Origin: Spirochaetes bacterium ADurb.Bin218
GTDB lineage: Bacteria; Spirochaetota; UBA4802; UBA5550
Assembly (NCBI GenBank): GCA_002069965.1
Contig: MWCI01000026.1
Span: 1 to 41,023 of the forward strand
Direction of reading: 5' to 3'
DNA length: 41,023 nt
Under the pieces are notes generated by a model. That model was not told the origin of the DNA. It ran no database searches and saw only the letters and a list, made by a program, of their open reading frames with translations. Positions within the stretch are counted from its first letter, which is position 1; each line of letters begins with the position of its first letter. A program made the position numbers and the translations under genes. Positions 17,449-24,599 of this stretch are shown here, one piece after another.

Positions 17449-18381
17449 TTAAACCTTCTCCCTGATATTTTTCATTAATAAGCCGCTTGGTCTAAAAAGC
17501 AGTATAATAATCAGAACTGAAAAGGCGATTGTATCCTTAAGCCCCTGAGGTATGCCTATAATTACAACGCCAAAGGTTTCCAGAAGACCAAGGAGAATAC
17601 CTCCAAGCATGGCTCCGCTTATGTTGCCAATGCCTCCTACAACAGCTGCTATAAAGGCTTTTAGGCCAGCCATTTGCCCCATGGTTGGATATAGCTTGAA
17701 TTCCATGGACATGAAGATTCCTGCAACAGCAGCCAGAGCTGATCCTATTGCAAAAGTTAAAGATATTATAAAATTTACATTTATACCCATAAGAGATGCC
17801 ACTGCCTGATTCTGACTTGTAGCCCTCATTGCTTTCCCTAATCTTGTTTTGTCTATAAATAGTTTAAGTGAGGCCATTAGAATTATGCCAACAATCAATA
17901 TCATTATCTGGTTTGGGGTTACACTTATATTGCCAAGCTGTAAAGCTGTATTGTCAAAGGGATAATCAAATTTTCTGGACTTTGTTCCAAAAAACAAAGC
18001 TGCAAGGTTCATGAGAATGATTGAAACTCCTATGGCACTTAGCAAAGGAGCAAGTCTAGGAGCTTTTCTAAGGGGCCTGTAGGCAATTCGCTCGATTATT
18101 ACACCTAAGAAGGAACTTATGAGCATTGCGAAGATCAATGAAATAACGAATGCTATAATGGCAAATCCACCCGTCTGAGATCCCTCGCATAAGAAATAAT
18201 ATAGAAAATAACCTGCGTATGCTCCCAGCATGAGTATTTCGCCATGGGCAAAATTTATAAACTTTAATATACCATATACCATGGTATATCCCAGAGCAAT
18301 AAGAGAATAAATGGCGCCAAGCGTTAGTCCATTTATCAGGTGCTGTAAAAGCTCTGTGTGAGGTAGATTGAATAGATTCAT
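17449..18381 (-). CDS. livH: branched-chain amino acid ABC transporter, permease LivH
   Basis: Membrane subunit of the Liv importer, 310 residues with about eight helices. Diagnostic sequence: LINGLTLGAIYSLIALGYTMVYGILKFINFAHGE near the N-terminus, LGKAMRATSQNQAVASLMGIN (coupling loop) and AAVVGGIGNISGAMLGG. The start has an AAGGA ribosome site upstream. It follows livK after 59 bases holding a strong GC-rich hairpin, so it is probably cotranscribed with livK but at a lower steady-state level. Confidence 0.93.
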   Translation of the reverse strand: MNLFNLPHTELLQHLINGLTLGAIYSLIALGYTMVYGILKFINFAHGEILMLGAYAGYFLYYFLCEGSQTGGFAIIAFVISLIFAMLISSFLGVIIERIAYRPLRKAPRLAPLLSAIGVSIILMNLAALFFGTKSRKFDYPFDNTALQLGNISVTPNQIMILIVGIILMASLKLFIDKTRLGKAMRATSQNQAVASLMGINVNFIISLTFAIGSALAAVAGIFMSMEFKLYPTMGQMAGLKAFIAAVVGGIGNISGAMLGGILLGLLETFGVVIIGIPQGLKDTIAFSVLIIILLFRPSGLLMKNIREKV

Positions 18382-18406
18382 CTTTGTAGTTCCTTATACA
18401 AATCTG

Positions 18407-18434
18407 TCCCGGCTGCAGATACCCACAGCCGGGA
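18407..18434 (-). other. GC-rich hairpin between livK and livH
   Basis: A perfect 9-base-pair stem (TCCCGGCTG at 18407-18415 with CAGCCGGGA at 18426-18434, ten-base loop) lies in the 59-base gap after the livK stop. In the direction of transcription it is followed by ACAGATTTG, with no uridine tract, so it does not look like an efficient terminator. By analogy with binding-protein operons it more likely protects the livK message 3' end or causes partial termination, giving more binding protein than permease. Confidence 0.6.
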
Positions 18435-18440
18435 TTTTTG

Positions 18441-19628
18441 CTATTTTATTTCAACTAAATTGTTTCCTTCAAGTTTATACATTTTCAGCTGTTTGAACTG
18501 CTTGTTTTCAGCTGTGTATATTCCTATGTTGGCAACCAGATCCCCGTTTTCTGTAAAGGTAATCTTGCCTGATGCACCATCATAATCTTTTGTCTTTGCA
18601 ACAAAATCTCTCACCTTGTCTCTGTCAACTTTTAAATTTCCATTCATTGCCTTGCTTGATGTTGCTTTAATAGCATTGAGTATTATCCATGCTCCATCAT
18701 AGGCATTGAGACTAAAGGCATCTGGCTTTTCTCCCCATTTTGCTTGATATTTTGCTTCAAATTCAGCTCTCTTGCTACTTGCTTTTTGCTGTGCCGCCTG
18801 AGAGAATATTACGCCATTTGAGAGATCCCCAGCAAGCTCAAATATTTGAGGGTTGGAGAATCCATCTGCACTATACATCTTTGCTTTTATGCCAAGCTGC
18901 TTTGCCTGCTCAAGGATTTGAGCAATTTCTGCAACGTAGTTTGGAATATAAAGGGCTTCAGGGTTTGCACTCTTAATTTTTGTAAGCTGTGTTTTGAAAT
19001 CCTTGTCTCCCTGGAGAGCTGTTTCAATCGCAACAACCTTTCCGCCTTCCTTTTCGTACTGATCTTTGAAATCCATTGCAAGTCCCTGGCTATAGTCATT
19101 CTTTATGTAAAGAATTGCTACAGTTTTAACGTTTTCAACCTTTGCAAGGTATTTGCCAAAAACTACTGCCTGAAGGGCATCGCTCATAACATCGCGGAAA
19201 ATGAATTTTCCTTTATCTGGCAGATCCTTATGAGTGGAAGATGGAGAAATCATAACGATTTTTGCTGCTTCTGCTTTTGGAGCAACAGCAAGAGAAACAG
19301 AGCTAAAAACCGCTCCTACAATGCCAAAAACCTTGTCAACTCCTGCAAGTTTTTCTATAGCAGGATTTGCCTTTTCCACTTTACCCTCTGTATCTTCTAC
19401 AATAACTTCAGCGTTGAAACCCTCAGCTCCGCCTGCAGCATTAAATTCTTCAACAGCAATTTTAACTGCCTGGCTCATGAGCTTACCATAGTTTCCTGCA
19501 TCGCCAGTCATTGGCCCAAGGAAACCTATTTTGATAGTTTCACCTGCCTTTACAACATCTGACTCTTTCCCACATGCAAAAGTAAAAACTAACATAAAGG
19601 AAAAGAGAACCACAAGTAGCTTTTTCAT
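18441..19628 (-). CDS. livK: branched-chain amino acid ABC transporter, substrate-binding lipoprotein LivK
   Basis: Extracytoplasmic binding protein delivering Leu/Ile/Val (or related amino acids) to LivHMGF. 395 residues: signal peptide MKKLLVVLFSFMLVFTFAC with lipidation Cys19, then the type I periplasmic-binding fold. Recognisable motifs are IKIGFLGPMTGDAGNYGKLM, VIVEDTEGKVEKA, GIVGAVFSSVSLAVAP, MISPSSTHKDL and DAFSLNAYDGAWI. It is the first gene of the operon, preceded by a consensus ribosome site (AAGGAGAG). Ligand preference among amino acids is not certain from sequence; such proteins can also bind amides or other amino acids. Confidence 0.92.
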   Translation of the reverse strand: MKKLLVVLFSFMLVFTFACGKESDVVKAGETIKIGFLGPMTGDAGNYGKLMSQAVKIAVEEFNAAGGAEGFNAEVIVEDTEGKVEKANPAIEKLAGVDKVFGIVGAVFSSVSLAVAPKAEAAKIVMISPSSTHKDLPDKGKFIFRDVMSDALQAVVFGKYLAKVENVKTVAILYIKNDYSQGLAMDFKDQYEKEGGKVVAIETALQGDKDFKTQLTKIKSANPEALYIPNYVAEIAQILEQAKQLGIKAKMYSADGFSNPQIFELAGDLSNGVIFSQAAQQKASSKRAEFEAKYQAKWGEKPDAFSLNAYDGAWIILNAIKATSSKAMNGNLKVDRDKVRDFVAKTKDYDGASGKITFTENGDLVANIGIYTAENKQFKQLKMYKLEGNNLVEIK

Positions 19629-19904
19629 AGGAACTCTCCTTCATTGATTTTATTGATACAGGGCTTTAAGCCCTTAGTGTGCTTTTTTGTATAAGAATAG
19701 CAAAAATACAAAAAAATTTCCAATTGCCAGACAAAAGGTATTGTATTGGGGCCGCTATTAGAGTCTTCCATATCCCTGATAAATCCGATAATTTGATTTA
19801 TTAACAAACATAATTTTGTGGTGCTTTTGAATTTGTCAATTAATATAATGAATTTTAATATTTCTTCCTGTTAAATTCAAGCAAATATTAGCATAGTGGC
19901 TCTG

Positions 19905-20033
19905 ATGGGCACAACTCAAATTTTGAAGTTGCAGCACTTAGGCGTTTTTGTAGAATTTCAAAAGAGGAGATACTTCTATATCAATCAACCCTGTGGAAGG
20001 TATAAAATAACTATGGAGAGAGAAACTAACTAA
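19905..20033 (+). pseudogene. possible decayed small toxin-like ORF (HicA-like resemblance, weak)
   Basis: A 42-residue frame starts MGTTQILKLQHLGVFVEFQK and continues RRYFYINQPCGRYKITMERETN. The order L-x-x-LG-F/V-x-V-x-x-Q-K-x-x-x-x-x-Y-I-x-x-P-x-G-x-x-x-I-T loosely follows the HicA mRNA-interferase pattern (GF-x-x-x-RQKGSHH-x-x-Y-x-x-P-x-G-x-x-x-T-I-P). However, the catalytic GSHH is replaced by RRYF and the C-terminal part is missing. No ribosome site is visible. It may be a relic of a toxin-antitoxin gene or chance; the resemblance is by eye only. Confidence 0.2.
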
Positions 20034-20053
20034 GAATAGTTCAAAATTTGAGT
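19914..20053. repeat. pair of 14-bp inverted, self-palindromic repeats
   Basis: ACTCAAATTTTGAA at 19914-19927 and its exact reverse complement TTCAAAATTTGAGT at 20040-20053 flank a 112-base interval. Each arm is itself nearly palindromic (TCAAA-T-TTTGA). They could therefore be two copies of an operator-like site, or ends of a tiny degenerate mobile element. No target-site duplication is obvious around them. Confidence 0.55.
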
Positions 20054-20069
20054 GTAACTGCATATCTCA

Positions 20070-20486
20070 TTAATCCAGATTATCGTGATTAATAACTTTT
20101 ATTTCTTTAACTCTAAAAAAGGGCTTATTTCTGGTTTCTGATGTGATAAACTCATCAATTTTTTCATGCACAGAAAATACAATATGAAAGGCATCCATGG
20201 CTGAAAGACCGTAATTTTTAGCAAGTGTTTTAGCTTCCTTTAAAATTCTTTCATCCCAGTTTAAAATGATACAATTGTCAAATATTGCCTGGTAAAATTC
20301 TACCTCTTCATTGCTTTTATTGTATATAGCTTTTGGAAAAATTTCCATCCAAACTGCATCACTAACATAAAACTCATATTCCTCATTACCCAGTAGTTTG
20401 AGAAATTTTTGACTTATATCTTCAGGTCCTCTAAATGCAGCTATTAACACACCAGAATCCAGATAAGCCTTTTTCTTATAATTCAT
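20070..20486 (-). CDS. VapC-like PIN-domain ribonuclease (putative toxin)
   Basis: A 138-residue PIN-domain protein. Predicted acidic metal-site residues are Asp10 in AYLDSGVLIAAF, Glu48 in DAVWMEIFPKA, Asp98 in LSAMDAFHI and a final acidic position around Glu117 in FITSETRNKPFF, where many PIN proteins have T-x-D. PIN nucleases of this size are typically VapC toxins cleaving tRNA or rRNA. It overlaps the upstream 67-codon gene by 11 bases, the usual antitoxin-toxin arrangement. The third gene of the operon, a TIGR04255-like protein, is not a standard VapBC component. Toxicity is inferred, not shown. Confidence 0.8.
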   Translation of the reverse strand: MNYKKKAYLDSGVLIAAFRGPEDISQKFLKLLGNEEYEFYVSDAVWMEIFPKAIYNKSNEEVEFYQAIFDNCIILNWDERILKEAKTLAKNYGLSAMDAFHIVFSVHEKIDEFITSETRNKPFFRVKEIKVINHDNLD

Positions 20487-20679
20487 CTTTTGTAAGTTCT
20501 TTATTTATTTCTTCAATAGTATATATTTTACCACCAGAGTTTACATAGTTTAATCTCAATTCCTGTAGCTTTTTAACAAAACTTTTTTTTTGCTTTAATG
20601 GTTCTATAGTGTTACTTAAGGATACTGTGGAATAAAATCTACTATTGTTAAAATATGCTATATTACTTACTAATTCCAT
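20476..20679 (-). CDS. putative antitoxin of the PIN-domain protein
   Basis: A 67-residue protein that I do not match to a named family. The middle (KQKKSFVKKLQELRLNYVNSGG) is basic and helical. The C-terminus YTIEEINKELTKDEL resembles the toxin-wrapping tails of small antitoxins (E-E-I-x-x-E-L). It starts three bases after the TIGR04255-like gene and overlaps the PIN gene by 11 bases, so all three should be translated from one message. The N-terminal part (YFNNSRFYSTVSLSN) could be a beta-strand or DNA-binding arm. The antitoxin call rests on size and position. Confidence 0.55.
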   Translation of the reverse strand: MELVSNIAYFNNSRFYSTVSLSNTIEPLKQKKSFVKKLQELRLNYVNSGGKIYTIEEINKELTKDEL

Positions 20680-20682
20680 TAT

Positions 20683-21423
20683 CTACCACTCCGGCTCTAA
20701 TTTATTAATTATTGAATCTTTTAGTATCATGTCAAAAAAAATTTCTTTTGCTTTATAATGCATGGCATCAATATTACGATTTATCAATTCATTGAACAGG
20801 ATACCACGTTCAAGAAGTTCAACCTCGATATCAATAATAGTTCCTGAGATTTGTCTATTGTCCATTACAATATCCATAGGTCTTGCAACCTGTATGATAT
20901 TTTTGAATCCTCCATCAAATTTTTCCACTAATAAACTAATTTTTTCATCTTTTACCTCCCATTTATCAATATTAATTGATACCTTAAGATCAGATAAATC
21001 ATGGAAGATATCCTTTTCTATAAGATCTATATACCTCAAAGAAATCTTTTCGATTGACTTAAACAAGTTTATTTCTTCAAATATTCCTGATAAAAATTTA
21101 ATCTCCTCTACAAATCTATTCCATCCTAAATAAGGTTTTTTATTGTTAAAAGTAAATACTCTTTCTCCCACCTGCCAGATTAATGGAATATCCATTACTT
21201 CAATTCTTAATGAAGGTGCATACCTTAAATTTGGGTCTATTTCCTTAATCTCAGCTGGAATAGACTCTGCAGGAAGCTTATTTATAACAAGATTAGAATA
21301 TTTATTTTTTAAACGTGAAAATAAAATGCCAGGTATAATCTTTGCAAAGTTTGGCTCTGTTTCAAATCGTAACTCCCATAGAACTTCTATAAGAGGATCT
21401 TTTTTTAATTTTTTAGGTATCAT
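20683..21423 (-). CDS. TIGR04255-like protein (sporadically distributed family)
   Basis: About 246 residues, cytoplasmic, no signal or membrane segment. The N-terminus (KKDPLIEVLWELRFETEP) and the central beta-rich part resemble the family named only for its sporadic distribution, TIGR04255, of unknown function. Recognisable central segments are WQVGERVFTFNNKKPYLGWN, IEKISLRYIDLIEK and ISGTIIDIEVELLERG. A GTG start at 21438 is also possible; I prefer the ATG at 21423, since neither has a clear ribosome site. It is the first gene of a three-gene operon with the putative antitoxin and PIN nuclease. That points to a tripartite toxin-antitoxin or defence-type module. The family call is by pattern recognition. 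Confidence 0.65.
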   Translation of the reverse strand: MIPKKLKKDPLIEVLWELRFETEPNFAKIIPGILFSRLKNKYSNLVINKLPAESIPAEIKEIDPNLRYAPSLRIEVMDIPLIWQVGERVFTFNNKKPYLGWNRFVEEIKFLSGIFEEINLFKSIEKISLRYIDLIEKDIFHDLSDLKVSINIDKWEVKDEKISLLVEKFDGGFKNIIQVARPMDIVMDNRQISGTIIDIEVELLERGILFNELINRNIDAMHYKAKEIFFDMILKDSIINKLEPEW

Positions 21424-21506
21424 ACTAAACCATGTCACACTTTATCATAGATTAAACAATCACTGATTTTGATGAGATTTTTATATCTCTTCTAACGTCG
21501 TTAATT

Positions 21507-21534
21507 TTTATAAAGTCAAAAAATTTTTTGTTAA
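21507..21534 (-). promoter_or_regulatory. promoter of the TIGR04255-antitoxin-PIN operon
   Basis: On the minus strand, TTAACA (plus 21529-21534), a 16-base spacer and TATAAA (21507-21512) match consensus at five of six positions each. They lie about 70-100 bases before the first gene. A small inverted repeat (GTGTA-AA-TACAC, 21547-21558) lies just upstream and could be an operator, as toxin-antitoxin operons are often autoregulated. Confidence 0.5.
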
Positions 21535-21658
21535 ATTCACTCTTTAGTGTAAATACACAATTTAGAGCTAAAATAGCTTACTTAATTGTATATTCTTTGT
21601 CAAGACATCTTTTGTAGATACAGCTTGACAGCAAAAATATAGCTGTTATCCACGGCTT

Positions 21659-22675
21659 ATGGAAAAAGAAATAAAACTCTTCCTTGCTCCTATGGCAGAG
21701 ATTACAACTGCAGCCTTTAGAAAAACTGTGAGAAGTTTTAGTCCACAGGCCGTGCTTTACTCTGAGATGCTAAGCGCTGCTGCTATTGTAAGCGGTGGCA
21801 TGCACAATGAATACCTCCTCAAAAAAAATGAGGATGATGATCCCTTTGTTTATCAAATCCTTGGTGGAGATCCAGAGCTTATGAAAAGAGCCTGTATTGC
21901 TCTTCAGGAAAGAGGTCCTTTGGGTATAGATATAAACATGGGGTGCAGTGCTCCAGAGATAATAAAAAAATTTCAGGGTTGCAGGCTCTTATCTGATATA
22001 AAAATAGCAGAAAAAATAGTAAAATCCTGCAGAGAGGTCTGCAAGTGTTTGCTCTCTGTAAAGATGCGAAGTGGTTTTGAAGAGACGGATGTTGACTATA
22101 TAGTTGATTTTGCCCTAATGCTTCAAGATGCAGGTGTTGATTATATTACTATCCATCCACGACATGGAAAGCTTTCCTTTAAAAGAAAGGCTGATTGGGG
22201 TCTCATAAAAGAATTTAAAGAAAAGCTCTCCATACCTGTTATCGCAAATGGGGATATTCTAACTCCAGAGGATGCTATTAGCTGTCTTGAAGAGACGGGC
22301 AGTGATGGGGTTATGATTGGAAGAGCAGCTATTGCAAGCCCATGGATTTTTTATTCCATAGACATGTTGCTTAAGAGAGGATTTTATGACCTAACTGTTG
22401 ATCTCTTCGATATTTATAAAGATGTAATGGAATCCATTGCTGATACATTACCAGAGAATCTTCATAAAAGCAGGGCTCATAGATTTTCTTTTTATTATTT
22501 TAAGAATTTTGTTTTTTCCCACGAACTCATGAATAAAATAAGAGTGCTTGACAGAATTGATTTGATGATCAATACTCTAAGGGATTATCTTGAAAGAAAT
22601 CCGCATGAGAGAGTTAAAAGCTTTAAAGGGGGGCTTTATGGAATACATGAGGATCTGGCAGGAAGTAGATATTGA
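21659..22675 (+). CDS. dus: tRNA-dihydrouridine synthase
   Basis: FMN-dependent enzyme reducing specific uridines in tRNA D-loops to dihydrouridine. The 338-residue TIM-barrel protein opens with FLAPMAEITTAAFRKTVRSF. It has the catalytic cysteine at Cys96 in DINMGCSAPEIIKKFQG (the family usually has GCP, here GCS), then LLSVKMRSGFE, YITIHPRHGKLSFKRKADWGLI, VIANGDI and GVMIGRAAIASPWIF. All binding motifs are present. No ribosome site precedes the ATG at 21659, where a TTGACA at 21625-21630 lies only 28 bases away. A short-leader or leaderless transcript is therefore possible. The end overlaps a zinc-ribbon gene by 38 bases. Confidence 0.9.
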   Translation: MEKEIKLFLAPMAEITTAAFRKTVRSFSPQAVLYSEMLSAAAIVSGGMHNEYLLKKNEDDDPFVYQILGGDPELMKRACIALQERGPLGIDINMGCSAPEIIKKFQGCRLLSDIKIAEKIVKSCREVCKCLLSVKMRSGFEETDVDYIVDFALMLQDAGVDYITIHPRHGKLSFKRKADWGLIKEFKEKLSIPVIANGDILTPEDAISCLEETGSDGVMIGRAAIASPWIFYSIDMLLKRGFYDLTVDLFDIYKDVMESIADTLPENLHKSRAHRFSFYYFKNFVFSHELMNKIRVLDRIDLMINTLRDYLERNPHERVKSFKGGLYGIHEDLAGSRY

Positions 22676-22943
22676 TGATATAGCAAATCACCTTGTAATG
22701 GTTGAGGATCTCTTTGCCCATTGTCCGGGCTGTAAGCAAATTGGAATTGACCTTAAGGATCTAAAGGAATGCCCCAATTGCGGCAGAGCTTTTAAATACG
22801 TAACATCCAAAGAAGCAAAGGGTGGAAAGGTTGACATAGTCGTTCGCACAAGGAAAAAACTCCCAGATCTTGTATTTGTAGATTATGATGATTATGAAAG
22901 AATAACAGGCAAAAAAAAGGCAGAGAAGCTTTTTAATATATAA
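22638..22943 (+). CDS. small zinc-ribbon protein of unknown function
   Basis: A 101-residue protein. The open frame reaches upstream to 22590, but a strong AAAGGGGGG ribosome site just before the ATG at 22638 decides the start. Two CxxC pairs, Cys29/Cys32 (CPGC) and Cys45/Cys48 (CPNCG), form a predicted zinc ribbon in the middle. The flanks are an acidic helix (MRIWQEVDIDDIANHLVMVED) and a C-terminal basic/acidic region ending VDYDDYERITGKKKAEKLF. The gene overlaps the end of dus by 38 bases, so expression is coupled and a link to tRNA or translation is possible. I do not recognise a named family. Confidence 0.75.
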   Translation: MEYMRIWQEVDIDDIANHLVMVEDLFAHCPGCKQIGIDLKDLKECPNCGRAFKYVTSKEAKGGKVDIVVRTRKKLPDLVFVDYDDYERITGKKKAEKLFNI

Positions 22944-23438
22944 TCACTTTTTTTCAGTTTCCTTTAAATACTCTCTGTAATAAAAAAAGGCCATATAGTC
23001 ATTGCCTAAGTGTTCGTATATAACTGCTATATTAAATAAAGCCTCAGCATATTTTTTATCCAGTTCATATGCTCTTTTGAAGGAGTGAATAGCCTCAATG
23101 TATTTTTCTGATATTAGTTGAGCCAGTCCTAAATAAAAGTTTGCATTAGCAAGATTATTATCGCACTCAATGGCCTTCTGTAAGTTAATTATGGCATCTT
23201 TTACTTTTCCAGTCTGTCTTATGTAAAGCCTTCCAAGAGCATAATAAGGCAGTGCATACCATTGATTGACCTTTATTGATTCCTTAAACTTAGCCTCTGC
23301 TTCCTGGTATTTTTTCTCTTTATAAAAGCTGAGCCCCTCTGAGTATAGAGAAAAGGATGTTTCTGCCAATAGATCTTTAGATATTAAAATAAGAAATATG
23401 CCCAAAAAAATAATTTTTCCTTTGATCTTATTTTGCAT
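22944..23438 (-). CDS. exported tetratricopeptide-repeat protein
   Basis: A 164-residue protein with a signal peptide (MQNKIKGKIIFLGIFLILISKDLLA, probable cleavage after A25) and about three to four TPR units. The repeats start near YSEGLSFYKEKKYQEAEAKF and follow the W-x-x-L-G-x-x-x-Y...A...F...A-x-x-x-x-P pattern, for example YALGRLYIRQ and FYLGLAQLISEKYIEAIHSFKRA. TPRs mediate protein-protein contacts; a periplasmic scaffold role is inferred. It overlaps the upstream membrane-protein gene by 11 bases. Its stop abuts the stop of the converging zinc-ribbon gene with no gap. Confidence 0.8.
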   Translation of the reverse strand: MQNKIKGKIIFLGIFLILISKDLLAETSFSLYSEGLSFYKEKKYQEAEAKFKESIKVNQWYALPYYALGRLYIRQTGKVKDAIINLQKAIECDNNLANANFYLGLAQLISEKYIEAIHSFKRAYELDKKYAEALFNIAVIYEHLGNDYMAFFYYREYLKETEKK

Positions 23439-23874
23439 AGGGGATCATTTTTTTGAGAGTTTCGTAAAAGAATTTTGCTATTCCTTCATGGAAGAAGAAA
23501 TAGATTATAAATATTATCCATAGAAAGAGAGTAAGTATGCACAAAAATTTGAGCATTTTTTCTGCACCAATATCATTTGCCATGTAAAATATTATTATTA
23601 GAGATATTGGCCATATGATAAAGAGAGTTCCAAATATAATAAATAAAGACTCACGGAAAAATTCTATGACTGCCAGATACCACTCTGCTTTAAAAGAAAT
23701 AAATCCTTTATAAACCTCTTCCCAGAAGAACCAGAGATAAAAAAGCAGTATGAAAGTTGCCATTATTTTCCAGAAAATTTCAATCCTTGGCCTAAACCAT
23801 AAAAGAAGAATGGCAAGCCCCCAAAAAGAAAGGAAAAGAAAAATAGATTTTATAAAGAGAATTTCATTATTCAT
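23428..23874 (-). CDS. unknown four-helix membrane protein
   Basis: A 148-residue hydrophobic protein with about four membrane segments and many aromatic residues (WGLAILLLWFRPRIEIFWKI, LLFYLWFFWEEVY, IIFGTLFIIWPISLIIIFYMAND). I do not recognise a family. It precedes the TPR protein with an 11-base overlap and follows the STAS/zinc-ribbon gene after 32 bases, all on the minus strand. It is therefore probably part of a four-gene transcript starting at 25582. Possible membrane partner of the TPR protein. Confidence 0.6.
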   Translation of the reverse strand: MNNEILFIKSIFLFLSFWGLAILLLWFRPRIEIFWKIMATFILLFYLWFFWEEVYKGFISFKAEWYLAVIEFFRESLFIIFGTLFIIWPISLIIIFYMANDIGAEKMLKFLCILTLFLWIIFIIYFFFHEGIAKFFYETLKKMIPYAK

Positions 23875-23906
23875 ATATTGCTATATTTAGACCTCTTGTA
23901 ATATTT

Positions 23907-24599
23907 TTAGTCAATTTTGAACAAAACCCTTCCACTTCTTTCCACTGTAAATTCAGAACTGCAGTGAGGACAAAGATGATCCCCTGAGGCGCTTATTTTT
24001 ATCAAATTGGAGCATTTTGGGCACTCAACTATAAATTCTTCCATATAGTCCCTACTGTGGAGATCCTCCTGTGTATAAGTTTCAAATTTGTTGAGGGGAT
24101 CTTCTTCCTCATAGTTTAGCTCTCTTTCATTGTCACTAAAATCCATTGGTTCCGGTTTATCTATTTTTATGTTCTCCTCATCACTTCTCTGTTGCTCTTC
24201 AGGGAATATGAGATTTCTGTCAATCACCATAGTGGTTTTTCTATCACTATGATCAGCGAAAGTATCTGAAATAATCCCCTTTGCATCACTAAGAGAGTCT
24301 GCTATTGTAAATATCTCTATAAATCCGAGGATCTTAAAAAGCTTTAAAATCTCTTCATTGAGATTGCAAAAAATCACTTTCCCCGAAAGCTTTTGAATTT
24401 TTTTTTGAATGATAAGGGTAGCCCCTATGCCCTCAGAGCTGATATAGCTGATCTCTTCCATTGATATGATTATCTTGCTGAAGCCATTACTGCTTAGCTT
24501 ATCTATATAGTCTACAAAATCAGAACTGGTTGTGCTATCCAGGTAGCCCTCAGGCTCTACTATTATATAATCATTTTCTTCTCTGTGGGTTATAAACAT
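23907..24599 (-). CDS. STAS-domain protein with C-terminal zinc ribbon
   Basis: A 230-residue protein. Residues 1-105 form a STAS domain of the anti-sigma-factor-antagonist type: EPEGYLDSTTSSDFVDYI, then IIISMEEISYISSEGIGATL, where Ser55 is the likely counterpart of the phosphorylated serine. Residues 115-195 are an acidic linker. The C-terminus is a zinc ribbon with CPKC and CPHC (VECPKCSNLIKI, DHLCPHCSSEF). STAS proteins act in partner switching with kinases and PP2C phosphatases, one of which is encoded at 38249-40258. The ribbon suggests binding to nucleic acid or protein. Its start overlaps the stop of the membrane-sensor gene by one base. Confidence 0.82.
   Translation of the reverse strand: MFITHREENDYIIVEPEGYLDSTTSSDFVDYIDKLSSNGFSKIIISMEEISYISSEGIGATLIIQKKIQKLSGKVIFCNLNEEILKLFKILGFIEIFTIADSLSDAKGIISDTFADHSDRKTTMVIDRNLIFPEEQQRSDEENIKIDKPEPMDFSDNERELNYEEEDPLNKFETYTQEDLHSRDYMEEFIVECPKCSNLIKISASGDHLCPHCSSEFTVERSGRVLFKID

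Larger units (their letters stand above)
19629..20069. other. 441-base gene-poor region between livK and the PIN-domain operon
   Basis: No convincing gene. The right part holds two copies of a palindrome-like 14-mer (19914-19927 and 20040-20053) and a 42-codon open frame (19905-20033). The left part must contain the minus-strand livK promoter and leader, including a small GGGCTTTAAGCCC palindrome at 19661-19673. No -35/-10 pair for livK stands out, and composition is AT-rich throughout. Confidence 0.5.

Noticed and set aside
18846-19562. 238-codon plus-strand open frame opposite livK
   Set aside because: Its Cys/Phe/Asn-rich translation is the typical antisense product of a binding-protein gene; livK itself is unambiguous.
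21646-21654. DnaA-box-like TTATCCACG before dus
   Set aside because: A single near-match (one base off TTATCCACA) without a cluster, dnaA gene or AT-rich unwinding element nearby; expected by chance in 41 kb.
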